From contig CAJZHL010000008.1 of NCBI GenBank assembly GCA_916048055.1, forward strand, positions 1,272,374 through 1,336,373: 64,000 nucleotides of DNA, in the 5' to 3' direction. This DNA comes from Pedinophyceae sp. YPF-701. Lineage: Eukaryota > Chlorophyta > Pedinophyceae. The position numbers and the translations under genes were made by a program. Below the pieces are notes generated by a model. That model saw only the letters and a program-made list of their open reading frames with translations, did not search any database and was not told the DNA's origin. Shown piece after piece: positions 21,774 to 33,700 of the stretch. Each line of letters starts with the position of its first letter. The stretch's first letter is position 1.

Positions 21774-24700
21774 ATGGGCGACGAGGAAAAGCGGGATGCC
21801 CGGTTCGCCCACGTGGCGAAGCGGATCGAGACCGTCCTCAAGGTCTCGGAGACCGCGGTGGAGAAGATGTTCAAGACGGACGAGTACAGGTGCGGGCCCC
21901 CCAGCGCCACAACCTGCCTGCATGTTTCAGCGGGCATCCAACGCGCCCAGCGGGCTGCGCGCTGCCCCCCGCGACGACGTCCGGCGCCCCCGGGACGCCC
22001 CGATATTCATTCGTCCGCGGGGGCCGCAGAAAACGCATTGGGCGGCCCCGACGCGGCCGTGCGGAGCTCGGTCGCAGTCCTGGTGTGCGAGCCGCGCCGC
22101 GTACGCGCGCAACGCGCGCCGCGGGCCCCGCCGCGCCGCCGCAAGGCGCTCTCCAGCTCTCTGCCTGTCGCGTGGGCGCAAGCGGGCGCCGCGAAACCCC
22201 CCGGCGAGGCCGCAACCCCACCCTGGAGGGTCCTGGTGTTCCTGCAGGGAGATTGTCGAGCGGTTCCTGAATGACAACGAAACCACGAGGATGCTCGTGT
22301 CCGGCGACAAGGATGTCGCTCCGGTGAGCCGCCCTCCCACCACGCCGCGGGCCCCGCGCAGCCCCCCCGGGACCCGCAACGCCCTCGCACCGCCTCGCCC
22401 TCCCCCGGCACCCGCATCCCGCACCACCTCGCGCGCCCGCCCCACCCGCCCTCTCCCGCGACGTCCCTCATCAGGACCGCACTTGCCGCTCCCAACTCCC
22501 AGCGGCGCGCGCGCGCGCGCCCACCGCGCACATGACGTCGCCTCATCGCACACGCCCCACCGCGCAGCTCGCGCCCGCGCGCCGCCCCGCGCGCCTCCAC
22601 CGCCCCCGCCCCGCCCCGGCCCTCCCCGCAGAGCCTCAGCGCCCCCGGGCGCATCAAGAAGAAGCTCATGTACTTCGTGAAGCGGTCGGCGGACGCCATC
22701 ACGCCGGAGAACGTCGCGACGGCGCTGCTCGACGGCGAGATCGGCGAGGCGCCGCTCGAGCAGCTCCTCGGCATGAGCCAGGAGGTGTTTCTGCCGCTGC
22801 TGACCAACACGCGCAACCAGCAGGGGTGGCCCGACGTCATCACGCGCGAGGTCGTCGAGAACGTCCACAAGTTCGTCGCCGAGGTCACCATCACCATGGG
22901 CCGCACGCAGGTCAGCCGCCACCCCGCGCCCCGCGCCCCGCAACACCCCCCCGCTTCTTCCTTGGACTCCCCCGCCCAGCCGCGGCGCGCCCCGACCCCG
23001 CTCCGCAGGGCAAGACGCTCCTGCCCCTCCCGCCCGTCGACGGCGAGGAGGCCGAGGCGCTCACGTCGGACAAGGACCTCATCCACGTCCTGGAGTCGGA
23101 GGTGGTGATGTGGACGCGGCAGATCAAGAACGTGCTGAAGCTCGACCCGGAGTCGGTCTTCGCGTCGATGCCCGCGGGCGAGCACCCGGGACCGCTGAAC
23201 GAGATCGACTTCTGGGAGTCGCGCGCCGCGGACCTCAACTCGATCCACGAGCAGGTCACGGGCGCCAAGGTGGCCAAGGTGGTGCGCGTGCTCGAGCTGG
23301 CCAAGAGCACGTACTACACGGCCTTCAGCCGGCTGCTGCGCGAGGTGGACGTGGCGCGCGAGGAGGCCAACCACGTCCTGCGGTACCTGAAGCCCATCAA
23401 GAAGTACTTTGAGAAGGTGGCCATGATGGACGACTTCCCGGTGCTGGTCGACTTCTTCCGCCCCATGATGCACCTCGTGCTGCTCGTGTGGAAGCGGTCC
23501 AAGTACTACAACACGCCCAACCGCCTCGTCATCCTCATCCGCGAGGTCTGCAACGACCTCATCGCCCAGTCCTGCCGGTAAGCGCCCCGCCCCGCACCGC
23601 ACCGCAGTCCCCGCGCAAACGCTTGCATGGGCGTGCCTGTACGCGTGCGACTGTTCGTATGCGCACGTATATGTGTATTTGTACACTGCGTGGAGTGATA
23701 GGAGTGTGTTCGTGCTGGGCATGTGTGGCGTCTGACGTCCCTCCCGTGCGGCGCCGCGCAGGTACGTCGACGCGTCCAAGGTGCTGTCCGAGGAGCCGCA
23801 GGAGTCCGTCGCGCAGCTCAACAAGGTCACCAAGGTCCTCGGCACCTTCAAGGACGTGTACCAGGAGTACCGCCAGCGCAGCCTCGAGGAGTGCCCGGAG
23901 AACCCCTGGCGCATCCAGAGCTCCGCCATGTTCATGCGCCTCGACGCCTTCCTCGAACGCGTCCACGACCTCCTCGAGCTCGCCGAGACCTCGATGCTCT
24001 TCCTGCGCCTCGACCGGTGCGCGACCACCACCACCCGCCCTCCTCACCTGCGTCCTTCGTGTCTGCTCTCCGCGCCTCCCGCCACCGCCCGTGTCGTCGT
24101 CCGGCGCCGCCCGACGCCTCCCCTTCCCGCACCGCCCGCGCAGGGTCGAGATCGGCGGCACGCGCGGGCGCACGCTGACGGCGACGGTGAAGCAGATCTT
24201 CGGGGAGTTCATGACGGCGCTGGAGAAGCTGCAGCAGGTCGAGTACGACCTGATGGACGTGGAGTGCAAGCAGTTCGACGACGACTTCTTCGCGTTCCGC
24301 TCCGTGGTCAAGGAGCTCGAGCGGCGCCTGGGGTCGGTCCTGACGCAGGCCTTCGACGACTGCGCGACGGTCGAGTCGGCGTTCAAGCTGCTCGACGGCT
24401 TCGAGGGCCTCCTCGAGCGCGACATCATCAAGGCGGACCTGGACAAGAAGAACGACGACCTCATGTGGCAGTACTTTGAGGACATCAAGACGGTGCACCA
24501 CATGTTCCACGCCGAGCAGGGCAACCCGCCGATCGCGAAGAACAGCGCGCCGTGCTCGGGCGCGGTGGCGTGGGCGCGCGGGCTGCGGCGGCGGCTGCAG
24601 GAGCCGATGGAGCGCGTGCAGGCGCTGAGCGGGTGGGACCCGGAGATGCTGCGGGAGGTGGTGGGGATGTACGAGTCGCTGCAGAAGGCGGTGCAGGAGT

Positions 24701-27700
24701 ACGAGGGGAAGAAGGTGCGGGAGTGGTACGACGAGGTGGCGCGGACGTCGGACGACAAGCTGAAGCTGCCGCTGCTGAAGCGGGACGCGGAGAACGAGAC
24801 GTTCATCACGGTGAACTTCGACCCGGCGCTGGTGCGGCTGCTGCGGGAGGTCAAGTACTTCAAGATCCTCGAGGTGGACATCCCGGAGTCGGCGCAGAAG
24901 GTGTACGAGAAGCACGAGACGTTCCGGCGGCAGGTGGGCAACTTTGACTTGATCAGCGGGATCCACAACAACATCCAGCGGACGCTGATGGACATCGAGC
25001 GGCCGCTGGTCCAGGACAAGCTGGACAAGATCGGCACGGCGCTGCAGAAGGCGCTCACGACGCTCAACTGGAACTCGCACAAGATCGACGACTACATCAG
25101 CGAGGTCATGTCGATGGTGCGCGAGCTCCAGAACATCCTCAACACGATCAAGGGCAACGTCGCGAAGACGTCGGAGATCCTCGCGCGCTGGGAGGCCGAC
25201 GTCATGTTCGTGCGCAAGGAGGGCAAGGTGTACACGGTGCAGGAGTTCCACGAGGCCTTCCAGTCGACGGTCGGCGCGCGGCACGACCTGATCGCCGCGG
25301 GCGGCGAGGAGGTGGCCAAGCTCCTGTCGCTCTCGAACCGCACGCTCAAGGTCTCGAAGGGCGCGCCGGCCTGGAAGTCGTACGTCGAGCACGTGGGCAC
25401 CATCGTCGTGGACGGCACGTCGCGCGCGATCCTCGCGTCGCTCGAGGCGATGCTGAAGCACATCGACCCGGACTCGATCCGCGAGAACGACCTCGGGCCG
25501 CTGCTCGAGGTGCAGCTCGAGCTCCGCGCGCCGGACATTGTGTGGGTGCCGGAGATCGCGAGCAAGGGCGCGGCGGTGTACGACGACGACGAGGACCGCG
25601 GGCTGCGCGACCACCTCCACTCGTGGGTCAAGGCCTTCCTCGAGGTGGGCACCCTCATGAAGCGGCTCGACACGGGGGAGGGGAGCTACGAGCAGGAGCT
25701 GGAGGAGGACTACTACATCGCGGACGTGCTGGCCAAGGTGTCGGAGGTGACGCTGGCGAACGAGGCCAAGTGCGCGGAGTTCCACGACTCGTACAAGCGC
25801 TTCGAGTACCTCTGGACGCGCGACTTGCAGGAGACGCTGCAGGAGTTTTTGCGTGAGAACGCCACGCGCGACGAGGAGACGGGCGAGGTCGTGGGCGACC
25901 CGCCGCTGGCCAAGTTCGACGAGGAGATCACGCGGTACAAGATGGTGCAGGACGAGATCGCGGCCCTGCCCACGACGGTCGACATTGGGATGCTGCGCAT
26001 CGACTGCCGGCCGATCAAGCAGGCGCTGGGGACGTGGGTGACGAAGTGGGTGTTCCTGTTCACGCACTACCTGCAGCGGCACGTCACGGAGAAGATCGAC
26101 GAGCTCGACGGGTTCATCGGGAACGCGTCGCACGTGCTGGAGATCTCCCTCGACGGGTCGGGCAACGTGGCGGGCCCCGCGGGCGGCGACGGCGAGGAGG
26201 GCGAGGGCGGCGAGGGCGAGAAGGCCGAGGAGAAGCCCGAGGGCGAGACCGGCGACGAGGTGCACGACCCCGAGGCCGAGGCCAAGCAGAAGGACGCCGA
26301 CGAGAAGGCGTCCAAGGCCAAGGGCACGCTGCTGTACAAGGTCATGGCGACGCTGCGCGACATCCGGAAGCGCAAGGAGCGCACGGAGGCCGGGTTCGGC
26401 CCGATGAACGAGTGCGTGGAGCTGCTGCAGACGCACGGCATCCAGCTGGGCGAGGCGGTGCTGGCCAAGCTGGAGAACCTGCCGTCGCAGTGGCGCAACC
26501 TGATGAAGAAGCTCGACGGGAAGAAGGAGGAGGTGGCGCTCGCGCAGCAGATCGAGGGGCAGAAGATCCGCGGGACGTCGGACCGCTTCGGGAAGGAGGT
26601 GGAGGAGTTCCGGTCGTTCTTTCAGCGCACCGCGCCGTTCACCGTGCCGGACGGGAAGCTCAAGGTCGCGGACATCGAGCGCGCGTACCGCGTGCTGGAC
26701 CAGTTCAACGCCGGCGCGGTCGACGGCCGCTCAAACGTGATGGCGATGATCAAGCGCGCGCAGGAGCTCCGCGAGAGCCAGGACCTCTTCGACCTCTTCG
26801 TGGTGGACTACGTGCCGCTCACGCGGTGCAAGGAGGAGCTGCAGTACCTCAAGGAGATGTGGGACATGGTCGGGATGGTCCTGTACACGTTTGAGGACTG
26901 GAACAACACGAAGTGGGACATCATCGACACGGAGATGCTGTCGGAGCGCACGAAGGCGATCGCGAAGGAGATCCGCACGCTGAACAAGAACTGCCGCGCG
27001 TTCGACGTGTACAAGCTGCTGGACGACTCGATCAAGGCGATGCAGGTGTCGCTGCCGCTGGTGGCGGACCTGCACCACCCGGCGATGCGCGAGCGGCACT
27101 GGAAGCAGCTGATGAAGGCGACGGGGAAGCACTTCACGATGGACGAGAACTTCTCCCTCGGCGACCTGCTGGCGCTGGAGCTGCACAACTACGTCGAGGA
27201 GGTCGGCGACATCGTGGACCGCGCGCAGAAGGAGCTGGTGATCGAGAAGCAGCTGAAGAAGATCGACGAGACGTGGGCCGCGCTCGCGCTCGTGTTCGAG
27301 CCGTACCAGGACTCGGAGGTGTACCAGGTGGTGGTGGACGACACCATCCGCGAGGCGCTGGAGAACGACAACATGCTGCTGCAGAACATGGCGGGCGGCA
27401 AGTACGTGCAGGGCAACCCGAAGTTCGTCGAGCTCGTCAACACGTGGCAGCGCAAGCTCGGCGGCGTGGTGTCGTGCCTGGACGTGTGGCTGGACGTGCA
27501 GAAGAAGTGGCAGAACCTCGAGAGCATCTTCATCGGCAGCGCGGACATCCGCGTGCAGCTCCCGGAGGACTCGAAGCGCTTCGACGGCATCAACGCGGAC
27601 TACCAGGACCTGATGCGCAACGCCAACGACATCACCAACTGCGTGGAGGCGTGCAACCAGGAGGGCCGGCAGGAGCGCCTGGACAACATGCAGCGCGAGC

Positions 27701-30700
27701 TCGAGCAGTGCGAGAAGGCGCTGCAGGACTACCTCGAGACGAAGCGCATGGCGTTCCCGCGGTTCTACTTCGTGGCGCCCGCGGACCTGCTCGACATCCT
27801 GTCCAAGGGGTCCAACCCGCAGGCGATCCTGAAGCACCTGTCCAAGTGCTTCGCGAACGTGGACAACCTGGAGTTCCACCACGACGACAAGGGCGCGCCG
27901 ACGAAGACGGCCATCGCCATGGTGTCGGGCGAGAAGGAGCGCGTGTCGTTCGCGCCGGAGTCGTACGCGCCCGCGTGCCTGTGCGACGGGCCCGTCGAGA
28001 ACTGGCTGCAGACCGTGGAGGACTCGATGGTCAAGGCGCTGTCGTACGAGTTCAAGGAGAAGGCGATGCCCGGCTACGAGGAGAAGAAGCGCAAGGACTG
28101 GATCTTCGACCACTCGGTGCAGATGACCATCGTGGTGAGCCGCGTGTACTTCACGCAGGAGGTCAACGAGGCCTTCAGCGAGCTCGAGGACGGCAACGAG
28201 GACGCCCTCAAGGCCGAGTACCAGCGGCAGGTGGACCAGATCTCGGACCTGATCGACATCATCAACACGCCGCTGACGAAGAACGACCGGAAGCGGCTGA
28301 TCACGCTCTGCACGATCGACGTGCACGCGCGCGACGTGATCCAGCGGCTCATCGACGAGCGCGTCGAGGCCGGGTCGTGCTTCCAGTGGCAGTCGCAGCT
28401 GCGGTACTTCCGGCACGAGAAGACGGGCGAGGTGCAGGTCAACATCGTCGACGCGGACATCCGGTACTCGTACGAGTACATCGGCAACGTCGGGTGCCTC
28501 TGCATCACGCCGCTCACCGACCGCTGCTACATCACCCTGACTCAGGCCCAGAGGCTCGTCCTCGGCGGCGCGCCCGCGGGGCCCGCGGGCACGGGCAAGA
28601 CGGAGACCGTCAAGGACCTCGCGCGCGCCCTCGGCGTCATGTGCTACGTGTTCAACTGCTCCGACCAGATGGACTACAAGGTCATGGGCATGATCTACAA
28701 GGGCCTGGCGCAGACGGGCGCGTGGGGGTGCTTCGACGAGTTCAACCGCATCCCCGTGGCCGTGCTGTCCGTGTGCTCCACGCAGTACAAGACCGTCCTG
28801 GACGCCCTGCGGATGAAGAAGGAGCGCTTCACGTTTGAGGACGTGGAGATCCCGCTGCGCGACTCGATCATGGCGTTCATCACGATGAACCCGGGGTACC
28901 CGGGCCGTGCGGAGCTGCCGGAGAGCCTGAAGGCGCTGTTCCGCCCCGTGTCGATGGTGGTGCCGGACCTGGGGCTGATTTGCGAGATCATGCTCATGGC
29001 CGAGGGCTTCCAGATGTCCAAGATCCTGTCGCGCAAGTTCATCATTCTGTACAAGCTGTGCGAGGACCTGCTGTCGAAGAGCCGGCACTACGACTGGAAG
29101 CTGCGCGCGATCAAGACCACGCTGTACGTGGCGGGCGGCATGAAGCGCATGGCCGAGTCCGAGGCCGAGATGACGGAGGACAAGGTGCTGCTGCGCGCGC
29201 TGCGCGACTTCAACCTCGGCAAGCTCACGTCGGACGACACGTCGATCTTCATGGGCCTGCTGAACGACCTGTTCCCCAAGACGGTGGAGAAGGTCCCGCG
29301 CGCCATCGACTACGAGTTCGAGGCGCAGATCAAGAAGGCCGCCAAGGAGCTCGCGCTGCAGGGCGACGAGCGCTTCTGCCTGAAGATCTCGCAGCTCCGC
29401 GAGATCTTCGTGGTGCGCTGGTCGGTCTTTTTGCTGGGGCCCGCGGGGTGCGGCAAGTCGGCGATCTGGAAGACGCTGAAGCGCGCGCAGAACAACTTCG
29501 GCGAGAAGACGGACTCGAAGCCGATCAACCCGAAGAGCGTCACGCGCAACGAGCTGTACGGGTTCCTGCACCCGCAGACGCGCGAGTGGAAGGAGGGCCT
29601 CATCTCGACGACGTTCCGCAACATGGCGACGGACGGCGAGCGCGTGTACAAGCACCAGTGGATCGTCCTCGACGGCGACATCGACGCGGAGTGGATCGAG
29701 TCGATGAACACGGTGATGGACGACAACAAGATGCTCACGCTGGCGTCGAACGAGCGCATCCCGCTCAAGGACAGCATGCGGCTGCTCCTCGAGATCAACC
29801 ACATGGTGCACTGCTCGCCCGCGACGGTCTCGCGCGGCGGCGTGATCTTCGTGAACCAGGACGACGTCGGGTGGAAGCCCGCCAAGGACAGCTGGATCGA
29901 GGGCCTCGAGTGCGACCAGTACCGCGGGCTGCTGACGACGCTGTTCGAGAAGTACGTGGAGACGAGCCTGGAGCACTGCCGGCGGAACTTCAAGACGGTC
30001 GTGCCGCTGGAGCCCATCCAGCAGGTGCAGACCATCTGCAAGATCCTCGAGGGGATCCTGCCGTCGGAGAAGGTGCCGGCGCCGGACGACAAGAAGAAGA
30101 AGCTGCTGGAGACGAACTTCGTGTTCGCGTGCGTGTGGGCGTTCGGCGGGTGCATGCTCGTCGACAAGGTCTACGACTTCCGCACGGAGTTCTCGCGGTG
30201 GTGGTGCTCGGAGTTCAAGACGGTCGCGTTCCCGGACGGCGGGCTGGTGTTCGACTTCTACGTGGACCAGGAGGAGGGCACGCTGTGCCCGTGGCAGGAC
30301 CGCGTGGCGGACTTCACGTACGCGAACGACGGCAACTTTGGCAACATCTTCGTGCCGACGGTCGAGACGACGCGGCTGACGTTCTTCCTCGACTCGCTCA
30401 TCGAGAACAAGCACTACGTCATGTTCGTGGGCAACTCCGGCACGGGCAAGACGGCCATCATGCGCGACAAGCTCAAGGCGATGGACCAGGAGGCCATGTC
30501 GTTCTACACCATCAACATGAACTCCTTCCTCGACGCGCCCGCGCTCCAGGTCACCATGGAGCAGCCCCTGCAGAAGTCCAACGTCCGCTGGGGCCCCCCG
30601 GGCAACAAGCGCATGGTCTACTTCATCGACGACATGAACATGCCCTTCAAGGACAAGTACGACACGCAGTCCGCGATCGAGCTCGTCCGGCAGTACGTCG

Positions 30701-33700
30701 ACTACGGCGGGTGGTACGACAAGGTCAAGATCGTCGAGCGCAAGATCGCGTCGTGCCAGCTCGTGTCGTGCATGAACCCCACGGCGGGCTCGTTCTTCAT
30801 CACCCCGCGCATGCAGCGGCACTTCTCGACCTTCGCGGTGCAGATGCCGCCGCAGGAGATCGTGCGGTCGGTGTACGTCGCCATCGCCGAGGGCCACATG
30901 GCGCCGTTCGAGGGCGACGTCGCCGCGCTGGCCCCGCGGCTCGTCGACGCCATGACGGAGCTGCACAAGTCGGTCATGAACACGTTCCTGCCGTCGGCCG
31001 TCAAGTTCCACTACCAGTGGAACCTGCGCGACCTGTCCAACATCACGCAGGGCCTCACGCGCATGACGCGCGAGTTCTACACCAACCCCGTCCAGGTCGT
31101 GCGCCTCTTTGTGCACGAGTGCGAGCGCGTGTTCCTTGACCGCATGGTGAACGAGACGGACATGACCAAGTTCAACGAGCTGCGCGAGAAGGTCACGAAG
31201 AAGCACTTCAGCGACATCAGCGCGGAGGAGGTCGAGGCGCGCCCGAACGTGTACACGGCGTTCATGCAGTTTGACAACGAAGAGAACGGGATCTACGTGG
31301 GCTGCCCGACGTACGACAAGCTCAAGGAGGTGCTCGAGGAGCGGCTGAAGGAGTACAACGACGCGAACGCCGTGATGGACCTCGTGCTGTTCCAGCAGGC
31401 GATGGAGCACGTGGCGCGCATCGCGCGCATCATCAACTTGCCGCGCGGCAACGCGATGCTGGTCGGCGTCGGCGGGTCCGGCCGGCAGTCGCTCGCGCGG
31501 CTCGCGTCGTTCCTGTGCGGGTACGAGGTCTTCCAGATCACGGTGACGTCGACGTACGGCGTCGAGAACCTCAAGGAGGACCTGATCAGCCTGTACACCA
31601 AGTGCGGCGCCAAGTCGCAGCCGATCACGTTCCTCATGACGGACAACCAGATCGTGGACGAGCGCTTCCTGGTGTACATGAACGACCTGCTGTCGTCGGG
31701 CATCATCGCGGACTTGTTCACGCAGGAGGACAAGGACAACTTCTGCAACGCGGTGCGCAACGAGGCGAAGCAGGCCGGCGTGATCGACACGCAGGAGAAC
31801 CTGTGGGACTTCTTCATCGAGAAGGTCCGGAAGTTCCTGCACATCGTGCTGTGCTTCTCGCCCGCGGGCGACAAGTTCCGCGTGCGCGCGCGGCAGTTCC
31901 CCGCGCTCGTCACGTCGACGGTGTTCGACTGGTTCCACTCCTGGCCGCACGAGGCGCTCGTGAGCGTGGCTCAGCGCTTCCTGGGCGACATCCCCGCGAT
32001 CGAGGACGAGGTTCGGGAGAACCTGGCCTACCACATGGCGTTTGCGCACCAGTCGGTGACGACGGCGTCGACGGACTTCCTCACGCGGTCGCGGCGGTAC
32101 AACTACGTCACGCCGAAGTCGTACCTCGAGCTGATCGCGCTGTACAAGAAGCTGCTCGAGGAGAAGCGCGGGCAGCTGCGGCAGGCGCGCGAGCGGCTCG
32201 AGAACGGGCTGGACAAGATCGCGAGCGCGGCGGCGCAGGTGCAGGACCTGCAGGTGATGCTGCAGCAGGAGCAGATCGTCGTCGAGGAGAAGAAGGCCAA
32301 GACGGAGGAGCTCATCGTGAGCATCGGCAAGGAGAAGGCGGTGGTCGACGACGCGGTGGAGAGCAGCCGCGCCGACGAGGAGGAGTGCGCGAAGATCGCG
32401 GAGGACGTCGGGCAGATGCAGGCGGAGTGCGAGCGCGACCTGAGCGCCGCCGAGCCGCTCGTCGAGAAGGCCATTGCCGCGCTGAACAGTCTGGACAAGG
32501 GGAGCCTGACGGAGCTCAAGTCGCTCAAGACGCCCGGGCCGGAGATCCAGGCGGTGGCGTTCGCGGTGCAGGTGCTGTTCGCGCCGCCGGGCAAGGTCCC
32601 CAAGGACAAGGACCTGACGTGGCAGAACGCGCAGAAGTTCATGGGCGACGCGGGGTCGTTCCTGAACAACCTGCTCAACTTCGACAAGGAGAACATCCCC
32701 GAGGCGAACGTCGAGCGCGTCGAGAAGAACTACAAGCCCTCGCTCGTCATCGAGGGCACCGACGAGCCCGACATTGAGGGCATCAGCAAGAAGTCGAAGG
32801 CGGCCGCGGGCCTCGCGTCGTGGGTCGTGAACGTGTCCAAGTACTTCCGCGTGTACCAGTTCGTCGAGCCGAAGCGCCAGAGCCTGGCCGAGGCCAACCG
32901 GAAGCTCGAGGCGGCCAACAAGAAGCTCAGCGGGATCCGCGCCAAGGTCAAGGAGCTGCAGGACAAGGTGGCCGCGCTCGAGGAGCAGCTCATGCAGGCG
33001 ACGGAGGAGAAGAACAACGCCGTCGCGCAGGCGGAGAAGACGCAGAAGAAGGCCGACCTCGCCGACCGCCTGATCAACGGCCTGGCGGGCGAGAAGCAGC
33101 GCTGGGGCGAGACGGTGAGCCGCTTCCAGGTGCAGGAGGGGCGGCTGGTCGGCGACGTGCTGCTGGCCTCGGCGTTCGTGGCCTACGCGGGCCCGTTCTC
33201 GATGCCGTTCCGCGTCGCGCTGGTCTCGGAGAAGTGGACGCCCGACCTGGTGGAGCGCAAGGTGCCCATGAGCGACGGCATCACGCCGATGGACGTGCTC
33301 GCGACGGACACGCTCAAGGCGAAGTGGTCCTCCGAGGGCCTCCCCACGGACCCGCTGTCGATGGAGAACGGCGCGATCATGACCAACTCGGCGCGGTGGA
33401 GCCTCATGATCGACCCGCAGCTGCAGGGGATCAAGTGGATCGTGAGCCGCGAGGAGCCGCACGGGATCAAGGTGATCCAGCTCACGCAGAACAAGTACAT
33501 CGAGACGGTGAAGCAGTGCATCGAGAACGGCGTCCCGCTGATGATCGAGAACATCGGGGAGGACATCGACGCGGTGCTCGACCCGGTGATCTCGCGCTCG
33601 ACGATTAAGAAGGGCCGGAACATCGTGATGAAGATCGGCGACGACGAGGTCGAGTACGACGACAAGTTCAGGCTCTACTTGCAGACGAAGCTCTCGAGCC

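Noticed and set aside
23488-24143. ATG 23488 as the dynein start in the long frame
   Set aside because: The text from 23488 to 24143 in that frame is intron or out-of-frame sequence. The true N-terminus comes from five upstream exons with matching phases.
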